From Seohaeicola sp024304985 (GTDB taxonomy: Bacteria; Pseudomonadota; Alphaproteobacteria; Rhodobacterales; Rhodobacteraceae), in the NCBI RefSeq assembly GCF_028802875.1, contig NZ_JARAMP010000009.1:100408-164407 (forward strand): DNA of 64,000 nt. The letters are read 5' to 3'. How positions within the stretch are numbered: position 1 is the stretch's first letter; each line of letters opens with the position of its first letter. This document shows, one piece after another, positions 8,567-16,713 of this stretch. Below the pieces are notes generated by a model. It made no database searches. It had not been told where the DNA came from and saw nothing but the letters and a program-made list of their open reading frames with translations. Made by a program: the position numbers and the translations under genes.

Positions 8567-9508
8567 ATGGCCCGACCCGATGCGATTGCGGGGCTGCGCG
8601 GCAGCCTGACGGCAGGCAAGCCCCTGTCCGAATTGACATGGTTGCGCGTGGGCGGACCTGCCGACTGGATCTACCAGCCCGCCGATGCCGATGATCTGGC
8701 GCTTTTCCTGCGGGAACTGGATGCGGATGTGCCGGTTTTTCCCATGGGTGTGGGCAGCAACCTGATCGTGCGCGACGGCGGCCTGCGCGCCGTGGTGATC
8801 CGGCTGGGGCGCGGCTTCAACGGGATCGAGGTGGCAGGCGACTGCGTCACCGCAGGGGCAGCGGCGCTGGATGCCCATGTGGCGCGCCGCGCGGCCGAGG
8901 CCGGGCTGGACCTGACCTTCCTGCGCACCATTCCGGGCAGCATCGGCGGGGCGGTGCGGATGAATGCGGGCTGCTATGGCAGCTATGTGGCTGATGTTCT
9001 GATCGATGCCACGGTCGTCACCCGCGACGGCCGGATCGTGACCCTGACGCCGGATGCGCTGCAATTCGCCTATCGCCAAAGCCATCTGCCCGAGGGTTGG
9101 GTGCTGATCGGCGCCACGTTCAGGGCCCCCGCAGGCGACCCCGCCCGACTGGCCGCCCGGATGGACGAGCAGATCGCAAAACGCGACGCCAGCCAGCCCA
9201 CGCGCGACCGCAGCGCCGGCAGCACCTTCCGCAACCCTGCCGGGTTTTCCAGCACCGGACGGGCCGATGATGTGCACGATCTGAAGGCGTGGAAGGTCAT
9301 CGAGGATGCCGGGATGCGCGGCGCGCGTCTGGGCGGCGCGCAGATGAGCGAGATGCACGCCAATTTTCTGATCAATGCCGGGGGGGCGACAGCCGCCGAT
9401 CTGGAAATGCTTGGTGAAATGGTGCGAAAAAAGGTTTACGATTCAACCGGTATCACGCTAGAGTGGGAAATCATGAGGGTCGGCGAAACGATCCCGGAAC
9501 GCGGTTGA
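8567..9508 (+). CDS. murB: UDP-N-acetylmuramate dehydrogenase MurB
   Basis: 313 residues. MurB is an FAD enzyme reducing UDP-GlcNAc-enolpyruvate to UDP-MurNAc with NADPH. The FAD-binding stretches VGGPADWIYQP and GVGSNLIVRDGGLRAVVIRL are in the first 90 residues. GSIGGAVRMNAGCYGSYVADV follows, then the RDRSAGSTFRNP loop with the catalytic serine, and the C-terminal HANFLINAGGATAADLE. The protein is a type I MurB by length and motif order. The start lies one base after the DUF2484 stop. Confidence 0.96.
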   Translation: MARPDAIAGLRGSLTAGKPLSELTWLRVGGPADWIYQPADADDLALFLRELDADVPVFPMGVGSNLIVRDGGLRAVVIRLGRGFNGIEVAGDCVTAGAAALDAHVARRAAEAGLDLTFLRTIPGSIGGAVRMNAGCYGSYVADVLIDATVVTRDGRIVTLTPDALQFAYRQSHLPEGWVLIGATFRAPAGDPARLAARMDEQIAKRDASQPTRDRSAGSTFRNPAGFSSTGRADDVHDLKAWKVIEDAGMRGARLGGAQMSEMHANFLINAGGATAADLEMLGEMVRKKVYDSTGITLEWEIMRVGETIPERG

Positions 9509-9566
9509 CAGGCACTAGCAAAAAACGGGGTCACAAAAGACCCGGGAACTGAGGCACGAATTGGGT

Positions 9567-10478
9567 ATGTCGGGCAGGACAACCCCCAAGGTTGCAGTAT
9601 TGATGGGCGGCGCTTCGGCTGAACGCGAGGTCTCCCTGTCATCAGGGCGCGAATGCGCCGCAGCATTGAGGGGCGAAGGATATGAGGTCGTTGCGCTGGA
9701 CGCAGGGCCCGACCTTGCTGCGCGCCTGACCGAGATTGCTCCCGATGTCGTCTTCAACGCCCTGCATGGCCGCTGGGGCGAGGATGGCTGCGTGCAGGGG
9801 ATGCTGGAATGGCTGCGGCTGCCCTATACCCATTCGGGCGTGCTGGCCTCGGCCCTGGCGATGGACAAGCAGCGCACCAAGGATCTCTACCGCACTGAGG
9901 GCCTGCCCGTGGTGCCCAGCCTGCTGGCACATCAGGCCGAGATTGCGGCCAGCCACCTGATGGACCCACCCTATGTGGTCAAACCCTATGACGAAGGGTC
10001 TTCGGTCGGCGTCGTGATCGTGCGTGAAGGCATGAACGCGCCCCGCCTGCCGGATGGTCTGCCGGATGTGCTGATGGTCGAGGCTTATGCGCCGGGTCGC
10101 GAATTGACCGTGACCGTCATGGGCGACCGCGCATTGGGCGTGACCGAGATCATCACCGATGGCTGGTATGACTATGACGCCAAGTACAAGCCCGGCGGGT
10201 CGCGCCATGTCTGCCCGGCCGAACTGCCTGCCCAGATCACGGATGCCTGCCTTGACTATGCGCTGCGCGCGCATCGCGTTCTGGGGTGTCGTGGCGTGAC
10301 CCGCACCGACCTGCGGTGGGACGAGGCGCGCGGGCTGGACGGTCTGGTGCTGCTGGAAACCAATACGCAACCGGGCATGACGCCCACTTCGCTCTCGCCC
10401 GAACATGCCGGACTGGCGGGCCTCAGCTTCGGGCAGTTCTGTGCCTGGATGGTGGAGGATGCGTCATGCAACAGATAG
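9567..10478 (+). CDS. ddl: D-alanine--D-alanine ligase Ddl
   Basis: About 303 residues. Ddl joins two D-alanines with ATP for the peptidoglycan stem. VAVLMGGASAEREVSLSSG at the N-terminus is the family signature, and the ATP-grasp elements PYVVKPYDEGSSVGV and LLETNTQPGMTPTSL hold the metal and phosphate ligands. The start is uncertain. The ATG at 9567 gives a normal N-terminus, but a TTG at 9561 is better spaced from the GAGG at 9551-9554 and would add two residues. The 3' end overlaps ftsQ by 13 bases. Confidence 0.95.
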   Translation: MSGRTTPKVAVLMGGASAEREVSLSSGRECAAALRGEGYEVVALDAGPDLAARLTEIAPDVVFNALHGRWGEDGCVQGMLEWLRLPYTHSGVLASALAMDKQRTKDLYRTEGLPVVPSLLAHQAEIAASHLMDPPYVVKPYDEGSSVGVVIVREGMNAPRLPDGLPDVLMVEAYAPGRELTVTVMGDRALGVTEIITDGWYDYDAKYKPGGSRHVCPAELPAQITDACLDYALRAHRVLGCRGVTRTDLRWDEARGLDGLVLLETNTQPGMTPTSLSPEHAGLAGLSFGQFCAWMVEDASCNR

Positions 10479-11341
10479 GCCCGCGACTCGATCCTGCCCC
10501 CTCGCGCTGGTCCTACCGGATGCAGCGCCTGATGCTGACGCCGCTCTATCGCAACCTGTTGCGCGTCGGTCTGCCCTTCGTCATCGCCTTCGGGTCGGTC
10601 ACGATCTACATGTCTGACGACATGCGGCGCGAGGCCGTGGTCACCGGGATCACCGATCTGCGCGACCAGTTCCAGAGCAGACCGGAGTTCATGGTCAGCC
10701 TCATGGCCATCGACGGGGCCTCGACCTCTGTCGCCGAAGACATCCGCGAGATCCTGCAACTGGATTTTCCCGTCAGCAGCTTCGATCTGGACCTTGAGGC
10801 GATCCTGACCGCGATCCGCGAATTGCCCGCCGTGGCGGATGCGCGCGTGCGCGTGCGCTCGGGCGGCATCCTTCAGGTCGATGTGACCGAGCGGGTGCCG
10901 GCGGTGCTCTGGCGGACGGCTCAGGGTCTTGAGGTGCTGGACGCGGACGGCATGATCACCGGCCCCGCCACCTCGCGCGAGGAATATGCCACCCTGCCGC
11001 TGATTGCGGGCGAGGGGGCGGACAAACATGTGACCGAAGCGCTGGATCTGGTCCGCGCCGCCGGGCCGCTGGGCGCGCGGATGCGTGGGCTCGTGCGCAT
11101 GGGCGAACGGCGCTGGGATGTGGTGCTTGACCGTGATCAGCGCATTCTTCTGCCCGAGGATGCGCCGGTGCAGGCGTTGGAGCGTGTCATCGCGCTGGGG
11201 CAGGTCCACGAGATGCTGGAACGGGATCTGGCCGTGGTCGACATGCGACTGGCGGCACGCCCGACGATCCGGATGAATGCCGCCGCTGTTGAACAGTGGC
11301 ACGAATTGCAGGCAACAAACGCAGGGATAGCAGGACGATGA
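10466..11341 (+). CDS. ftsQ: Cell division protein FtsQ
   Basis: 291 residues. FtsQ is a bitopic divisome scaffold. It has a cytoplasmic N-terminal tail of about 35 residues, one membrane segment (VGLPFVIAFGSVTIYM), then a POTRA domain (LDFPVSSFDLDLEAILTAI, with the conserved RVRSGGILQVDVTERVPAVLW) and a beta domain. The ATG at 10466 follows GGAGG at 10454-10458. A longer open frame from 10286 is the ddl gene read in another frame and is not used. The start overlaps ddl by 13 bases and the stop overlaps the ftsA start (ATGA), so ddl-ftsQ-ftsA are coupled. Confidence 0.94.
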   Translation: MQQIGPRLDPAPSRWSYRMQRLMLTPLYRNLLRVGLPFVIAFGSVTIYMSDDMRREAVVTGITDLRDQFQSRPEFMVSLMAIDGASTSVAEDIREILQLDFPVSSFDLDLEAILTAIRELPAVADARVRVRSGGILQVDVTERVPAVLWRTAQGLEVLDADGMITGPATSREEYATLPLIAGEGADKHVTEALDLVRAAGPLGARMRGLVRMGERRWDVVLDRDQRILLPEDAPVQALERVIALGQVHEMLERDLAVVDMRLAARPTIRMNAAAVEQWHELQATNAGIAGR

Positions 11342-12672
11342 TCGAGCTTTACCACAGCCAGCGCGCCATGCGGAACATGCGCCGCGCCGCCATGCAACGC
11401 GGTGTCGTGGCCATTCTGGATGTGGGCAGCTCCAAGATTGCCTGTCTGGTCCTGCGCTTCGACGGGGCCGATCGCGGCACCGAAACGGAAGGAATCGGCC
11501 CGATGGCAGGGCAGGCGGGGTTCCGCGTCATCGGGGCCGCCACCACCCGCTCGCGCGGGGTGCGCTTCGGCGAGATCCACGCCATGCAGGAAACCGAACG
11601 CGCGATCCGCACCGCGGTGCAGGCCGCGCAGAAGATGGCCAACATCCGCGTCGATCATGTCATCGCCTGTTTCTCGGGCGGTGATCCGCGCAGCTATGGT
11701 CTGGCCGGGGCCATCGACTTGGAAGGGCATGTGGTCACCGAACAGGATGTCAGCCGCGTGCTCAGCGCCTGCGACGTGCCGGATTACGGCGACGGGCGCG
11801 AGGTGCTCCACGCCCAGCCCGTCAACTTTGCGCTGGACCACCGCTCGGGTCTGGGCGATCCGCGCGGCCAGATGGGGATGCGACTGGCCACGGACATGCA
11901 CATGCTGACCGTGGACGGCATCGCGATCCAGAACCTGGCCCATTGCGTCAAGCGGTGCGATCTGGAACTGGCCGGCGTCGCCTCATCCTCTTACGTGTCG
12001 GGCATTTCGGCGCTGGTCGAGGACGAGCAGGAACTGGGGGCGGCCTGCATCGACATGGGCGGCGGCACCACCGGCATCTCGATCTTCATGAAAAAGCACA
12101 TGATCTTTGCCGACTCGGTGCGGATGGGGGGCGATCATGTCACGGGCGACATTTCGATGGGGCTTGGTGTGCCCGCCTCGACCGCCGAACGGATCAAGAC
12201 CTTTTATGGTGGCGTCGTGGCCACAGGCATGGACGACCGCGAGATGATCGAGATCGGCGGCGACACGGGCGATTGGGAACATGACCGGCGCACCGTCAGC
12301 CGGGCCGAACTGATCGGCATCATGCGCCCGCGGGTCGAGGAAATTCTGGAAGAGGTCCGCGCAAGGCTGGATGCGGCCGGGTTCGATCATCTGCCCAGCC
12401 AGCAAATTGTTCTGACCGGCGGCGGCAGCCAGATTCCCGGATTGGATGGATTGGCCAGTCGAATACTGGGGCATCAGGTCCGGCTTGGTCGCCCTCTGCG
12501 TGTGCACGGGCTGCCACAATCTGTCACGGGCCCCGGTTTTGCCAGCGCGGTCGGCCTGTGCCTGTTCGCCGCGCATCCGCAGGACGAGTGGTGGGACTTC
12601 GAGATTCCCGTGGATCGCTACCCTGCACGATCTCTCAAGAGGGCTGTAAAATGGTTCAAGGACAACTGGTAA
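11338..12672 (+). CDS. ftsA: Cell division protein FtsA
   Basis: 444 residues. FtsA is an actin-like ATPase that tethers FtsZ to the membrane. The phosphate-1 motif AILDVGSSKIACLVLRF is at about 22-38. The SHS2/1C domain follows, then CIDMGGGTTGISIF (phosphate-2) and the adenosine motif VLTGGGSQIPGLDGL. The C-terminus KRAVKWFKDNW is the amphipathic membrane-targeting helix. The start lies within the ftsQ stop. Confidence 0.96.
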   Translation: MIELYHSQRAMRNMRRAAMQRGVVAILDVGSSKIACLVLRFDGADRGTETEGIGPMAGQAGFRVIGAATTRSRGVRFGEIHAMQETERAIRTAVQAAQKMANIRVDHVIACFSGGDPRSYGLAGAIDLEGHVVTEQDVSRVLSACDVPDYGDGREVLHAQPVNFALDHRSGLGDPRGQMGMRLATDMHMLTVDGIAIQNLAHCVKRCDLELAGVASSSYVSGISALVEDEQELGAACIDMGGGTTGISIFMKKHMIFADSVRMGGDHVTGDISMGLGVPASTAERIKTFYGGVVATGMDDREMIEIGGDTGDWEHDRRTVSRAELIGIMRPRVEEILEEVRARLDAAGFDHLPSQQIVLTGGGSQIPGLDGLASRILGHQVRLGRPLRVHGLPQSVTGPGFASAVGLCLFAAHPQDEWWDFEIPVDRYPARSLKRAVKWFKDNW

Positions 12673-12725
12673 CCGCAATATCTGGCATGTTGAGCGAAAT
12701 CCCGCGTGAGGCGAGCATTTCTTCG

Positions 12726-12793
12726 CCACATTTTGTGGTTAATTCGCGTTTTTTTGGTGACGTTCAGACCCACACAGGTTAACATCCGTGTGG
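12726..12793. promoter_or_regulatory. Inverted repeats in the ftsA-ftsZ spacer
   Basis: The 174-bp spacer before ftsZ holds two short inverted repeats: CCACA-ttt-TGTGG at 12726-12738, and CCACAC at 12770-12775 pairing with GTGTGG at 12788-12793 around a GGTTAACATCC centre. A T-run (12749-12756) lies between them. They may be operators or a 5'-leader structure for ftsZ. No canonical CtrA full site (TTAA-N7-TTAA) was found. Confidence 0.35.
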
Positions 12794-12846
12794 ATTAGGC
12801 AAAATAATGCCCGTGAATACGGGCCGAAACCTCAGGCGGACAGATC

Positions 12847-14517
12847 ATGACATTGAACCTTTCGATGCCCGGACATGAAGAACTGAAGCCCCGGATCACC
12901 GTATTTGGTGTCGGCGGTGCTGGCGGCAACGCGGTCAACAACATGATCGAGAAAAAGCTGACGGGCGTCGAATTCGTGGTGGCCAACACCGATGCGCAGG
13001 CCTTGCAGCAAAGCAACGCCCCCAGCCGCATCCAGCTGGGCGTCAAGGTCACCGAAGGTCTGGGGGCAGGGGCCCGTGCCGCCGTGGGCGCCGCCGCCGC
13101 CGAGGAATCGATCGAACAGATCGTGGACCATCTGGCCGGCGCGCATATGTGCTTCATCACCGCAGGCATGGGCGGCGGCACCGGCACCGGGGCGGCCCCC
13201 ATCATCGCGCAGGCCGCGCGCGAGCTGGGTGTTCTGACCGTGGGCGTGGTGACCAAACCCTTCCAGTTCGAAGGTGCCAAGCGGATGCGTCAGGCCGAAG
13301 AAGGTGTCGAGGCGCTGCAGAAGATGGTCGATACGCTGATCATCATTCCGAACCAGAACCTCTTCCGTCTGGCCAATGAGAAAACGACCTTCACCGAAGC
13401 CTTCTCGATGGCCGATGACGTGCTCTATCAGGGCGTCAAGGGCGTGACCGACCTGATGGTCCGTCCGGGTCTCATCAACCTCGACTTCGCCGATGTCCGC
13501 GCCGTCATGGACGAAATGGGCAAGGCGATGATGGGCACGGGCGAAGCCTCGGGCGAAGATCGCGCCATTCAGGCCGCCGAAAAGGCCATCGCCAACCCGC
13601 TGCTGGATGAAATCAGCCTGCGCGGCGCCAAGGGCGTGCTGATCAACATCACCGGCGGTCACGACCTGACCCTGTTCGAACTGGACGAGGCCGCGAACCG
13701 CATCCGCGAGGAAGTGGACGCCGATGCCAATATCATCGTCGGCTCGACCCTGGATACCGACATGGAAGGCATGATGCGCGTCAGCGTTGTCGCCACGGGC
13801 ATCGACGCCGTCGAAGTGAACACCGACATGCCGGTCCCCCGCCGCCGCATGTCCCAGCCGCTGAGCCAGCCGACACCCGCTCCGGTCGAGGCCCCGGCGG
13901 CACAGGCCCGTCCGGCCGCACCTGCACCCGTGCAGGAACCCGCGCCGGCGCCGCAGCAGGCCCCGCAGCGCCCCGCCGCTGCCGCCCGCACGCCCGAGCC
14001 CACGTTCTTTGAAGATCTGGACGTGGATCAGGTCGCCGCAAGCGAGCAGATGGAAGACATCTTCGCCGACGACGCGCAGTATGACGACTCGCTGCCGCCG
14101 CCCGCCTATCAGCCGCGCCAGACCCAGGCCCCGGCTGCCCGCTATGAGGATGAGGCACAGAATTTCGTGGCGCCCCGTCCGGCCCCTCCCGGCACACCCT
14201 CGCCCGAGGCGATGGCCCGCCTGCATCACGCCGTCAACAAGGCCGCACCGCAGTCGCAGCGTCCCGTGGCCCAGCCCCAGCCGGAACCCGAGCAGCGCCC
14301 GCGCTTCGGGATCAATTCGCTGATCAACCGCATGACCGGCCATTCGGCCGAGTCGCAGGAACGCGCCCCCGCGCATCCCCCGCGCCAGCAGCCGCCGGTT
14401 CGCGCGCAGGCGCCGCAGGGCTATGCCCAGCAAGCCCGCGCCACCCCGTCCGAAGCCACGGATCCCGATCAGGAACGGATCGAGATTCCGGCCTTCCTGC
14501 GGCGTCAGGCGAACTGA
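12847..14517 (+). CDS. ftsZ: Cell division GTPase FtsZ
   Basis: 556 residues, longer than the E. coli form (383) because of a linker. The tubulin-like GTPase domain covers about residues 1-320 with the GGGTGTG loop at 109-115 and the synergy-loop region NLDFADVRAVMDEMGKAMMG. A Pro/Ala/Gln-rich disordered linker of about 210 residues follows, and the protein ends with a conserved C-terminal peptide (ERIEIPAFLRRQAN) that binds FtsA. Long linkers are usual in Alphaproteobacteria. A terminator directly follows the gene. Confidence 0.97.
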   Translation: MTLNLSMPGHEELKPRITVFGVGGAGGNAVNNMIEKKLTGVEFVVANTDAQALQQSNAPSRIQLGVKVTEGLGAGARAAVGAAAAEESIEQIVDHLAGAHMCFITAGMGGGTGTGAAPIIAQAARELGVLTVGVVTKPFQFEGAKRMRQAEEGVEALQKMVDTLIIIPNQNLFRLANEKTTFTEAFSMADDVLYQGVKGVTDLMVRPGLINLDFADVRAVMDEMGKAMMGTGEASGEDRAIQAAEKAIANPLLDEISLRGAKGVLINITGGHDLTLFELDEAANRIREEVDADANIIVGSTLDTDMEGMMRVSVVATGIDAVEVNTDMPVPRRRMSQPLSQPTPAPVEAPAAQARPAAPAPVQEPAPAPQQAPQRPAAAARTPEPTFFEDLDVDQVAASEQMEDIFADDAQYDDSLPPPAYQPRQTQAPAARYEDEAQNFVAPRPAPPGTPSPEAMARLHHAVNKAAPQSQRPVAQPQPEPEQRPRFGINSLINRMTGHSAESQERAPAHPPRQQPPVRAQAPQGYAQQARATPSEATDPDQERIEIPAFLRRQAN

Positions 14518-14550
14518 TCACGCAACATTTGCGTGACTGATCCGATCGCG

Positions 14551-14584
14551 AAAGACCGCCTCCGGGCGGTCTTTTTCTTTTTGT
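14551..14584 (+). terminator. Rho-independent terminator after ftsZ
   Basis: A perfect 10-bp stem (AAAGACCGCC / GGCGGTCTTT) with a 4-base loop, followed by a T-rich run. It starts 33 bp after the ftsZ stop and ends the dcw transcript before lpxC. Confidence 0.9.
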
Positions 14585-14749
14585 TTCATAGGGCTTTAGG
14601 TCTGTTCCGCCGCAGTGCGGCAACTATCCGCCCATCCCCTGCGCGGATGTTTCAAACCGTTACAAAGATTGAATTGTTACCAAAGCGTCACATCCCTATT
14701 TTCCTGTCACAGCGGGAGAACACCGCGACAGCAGACCCAGAGGCTTGAC

Positions 14750-15670
14750 GTGCAGCATACTTTGAAATCGGCGATACGCTTCGATGGGGTCGGATTGCAT
14801 TCGGGCCAGCCGGTCTGCATGGTGATCCGTCCCGCAGCGGCCGAGCACGGCATCTGGTTCCGTCGCAGCGACGTGCTGTTCGGCGATGCCATGATCCCCG
14901 CCCGCTGGGATTCCGTCCGCCAGTCGCCGCTCTGCACCTTTCTGGAAAATGAACAAGGCGTCAGCGTCTCGACCGTCGAGCATGTGATGGCCGCGCTTGC
15001 AGGATGCGGCGTGCACAATGCGCTGATCGAGGTGGATGGGCCTGAAGTGCCGATCCTTGACGGCAGTTCCGCCTCCTTCGTCCGGGCCATCCTGAACCGT
15101 GGCCTGCGCCAGCAATCCGCACCCGTGCGCGCGATCCGCGTTCTGGAAACCGTCGAAGTGCGTCGTGGCGATGCCTGGGCGCGTCTGTCGCCCGCCGATC
15201 GTCTGGTGATCGACTTCAGCATCAAGTTCGACGATGCCGCCATTGGCGAGCAGTCCAAGTCCCTGCCGATGTCCAATGGAAGCTTCGTGCGCGAACTCTG
15301 CGACAGCCGCACCTTCTGCCGTCAGGCCGATGTGGACATGATGCGCGCGCAAGGGCTGGCCCTTGGCGGCACGCTTGAGAATGCCGTGGTGGTCGATGGC
15401 GACCGTATCCTGACACCCGGTGGCCTGCGCCACAGGGACGAGGCCGTGCGCCACAAGATGCTGGACGCGCTGGGGGATCTGGCGCTGGCTGGCGGGCCGT
15501 TGCTGGGGGCCTATACCGGCCACCGCGCGGGCCATGCCCTGACCAATGATCTGCTGCGGGCGCTGTTCGCCCGCCCCTCGGCCTATAGCATGGTGGTCTG
15601 TGACGCGGCGATGACCGCGCGTCTGCCCGGTGTGGACATCCACATGGACGAAATTCCCGCAGTCGCATAG
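14750..15670 (+). CDS. lpxC: UDP-3-O-acyl-N-acetylglucosamine deacetylase LpxC
   Basis: 306 residues from a GTG start (QHTLKSAIRFDGVGLHSG), with AGAGG about 6 bases upstream. LpxC is the zinc deacetylase that commits to lipid A synthesis. Metal ligands are visible as H78 in VSTVEHVMAAL and H235/D239 in HKMLDALGD. H262 in TGHRAGH is the catalytic histidine position. The open frame extends 45 codons further upstream without homology. The ftsZ terminator before it implies its own promoter in 14585-14740. Confidence 0.95.
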   Translation: MQHTLKSAIRFDGVGLHSGQPVCMVIRPAAAEHGIWFRRSDVLFGDAMIPARWDSVRQSPLCTFLENEQGVSVSTVEHVMAALAGCGVHNALIEVDGPEVPILDGSSASFVRAILNRGLRQQSAPVRAIRVLETVEVRRGDAWARLSPADRLVIDFSIKFDDAAIGEQSKSLPMSNGSFVRELCDSRTFCRQADVDMMRAQGLALGGTLENAVVVDGDRILTPGGLRHRDEAVRHKMLDALGDLALAGGPLLGAYTGHRAGHALTNDLLRALFARPSAYSMVVCDAAMTARLPGVDIHMDEIPAVA

Positions 15671-15811
15671 GCTGCATGCTGCCGTCATCGGACAGCATGG
15701 GACCGAGTATTTGCGCCAAAGGCGTTTTGCACCGGAATTTTCTGTGCTAGGACCGTCGGTAACGGCAGGGCAAAGACCTGCTGACGTGACCAGACAAGGG
15801 TGAGAGCAAGC

Positions 15812-16660
15812 ATGACAGGCGGGTCCCGGGCAAAGGTGATCGGTGGCGTTCTACTGGCTGTTTGGCTGGCCGGATGCGACAGCGTGACGGAACGCGCAGG
15901 GCGCGGATCGATTCCCCTCGACGGTTTCACCGCCGAACAGATCTATGAGCGCGGCGAATTCGAGATTGACCGCAGCCGCCCCGAAGACGCGGCCTTCTAT
16001 TTCGCGGAAATCGAACGCCTCTATCCCTATTCCGAATGGGCCAAGCGTGGCCTCATCATGCAGGCGTTTTCCTACCATTCCGCCCGTGACTTCGAAAACA
16101 GCCGCGCCGCTGCGCAGCGCTATATCGACTTCTACCCGGCGGATGAGGATGCGGCCTATGCGCAATATCTGTTGGCGCTGTCCTATTACGACCAGATCGA
16201 CGATGTGGGCCGCGATCAGGGCCTGACCTTTCAGGCGCTCCAATCGCTGCGCACCGTGATCGAGGTTTATCCCGACAGCGAATATGCCTCCTCTGCGGTG
16301 CTCAAGTTCGATCTTGCCTTCGACCATCTGGCCGGGAAAGAGATGGAGATCGGGCGCTACTACCTCAAGGGCGCGCATTACACCGCTGCGATCAATCGCT
16401 TCCGTGTCGTCGTGCAGGACTTCCAGACCACCAGCCACACCGCCGAAGCGCTGCATCGTCTGGTCGAGGCCTATCTCTCGCTGGGTCTGACCCAGGAGGC
16501 GCAGACCGCGGGTGCGATCCTTGGCCATAACTTCCGCTCCACCACCTGGTATGAGGACAGCTTCAAGCTGCTGACCGGGCGCGGGCTGGAACTGGAAGCG
16601 GCGGGCGACAGCTGGCTGGCGCAGATCTACCGTCAGACGATCCGGGGACAGTGGCTGTGA
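15812..16660 (+). CDS. bamD: Outer membrane protein assembly factor BamD
   Basis: 282 residues. This is an outer-membrane lipoprotein of the BAM complex that inserts beta-barrels. The N-terminal signal ends in a lipobox LAGC at about 21-24. Tetratricopeptide-like repeats follow, including EQIYERGEFEIDRSRPEDAAFYFAEIERLYP and AQYLLALSYYDQIDDVGRDQ, both typical of BamD. The ATG at 15812 is preceded by AAGGGTGAGAG; a GTG at 15800 is in frame but lies inside that ribosome-binding region. Confidence 0.93.
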   Translation: MTGGSRAKVIGGVLLAVWLAGCDSVTERAGRGSIPLDGFTAEQIYERGEFEIDRSRPEDAAFYFAEIERLYPYSEWAKRGLIMQAFSYHSARDFENSRAAAQRYIDFYPADEDAAYAQYLLALSYYDQIDDVGRDQGLTFQALQSLRTVIEVYPDSEYASSAVLKFDLAFDHLAGKEMEIGRYYLKGAHYTAAINRFRVVVQDFQTTSHTAEALHRLVEAYLSLGLTQEAQTAGAILGHNFRSTTWYEDSFKLLTGRGLELEAAGDSWLAQIYRQTIRGQWL

Positions 16661-16713
16661 TGCCTTGCCCTGCGGTCTGTGGCCGTCTGGCATGAGCCGG
16701 GGGCACTGGGGAC

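Noticed and set aside
12673..12846. CtrA binding site upstream of ftsZ
   Set aside because: A TTAATTC and a GTTAAC are present, but no TTAA-N7-TTAA pair was found.
12832..14433. A 533-codon open frame antisense to ftsZ, and similar long frames opposite pepN (33384-34925) and malate synthase (38577-40076)
   Set aside because: High-GC codon bias leaves antisense frames open. None shows a known domain and all lie over certain genes.
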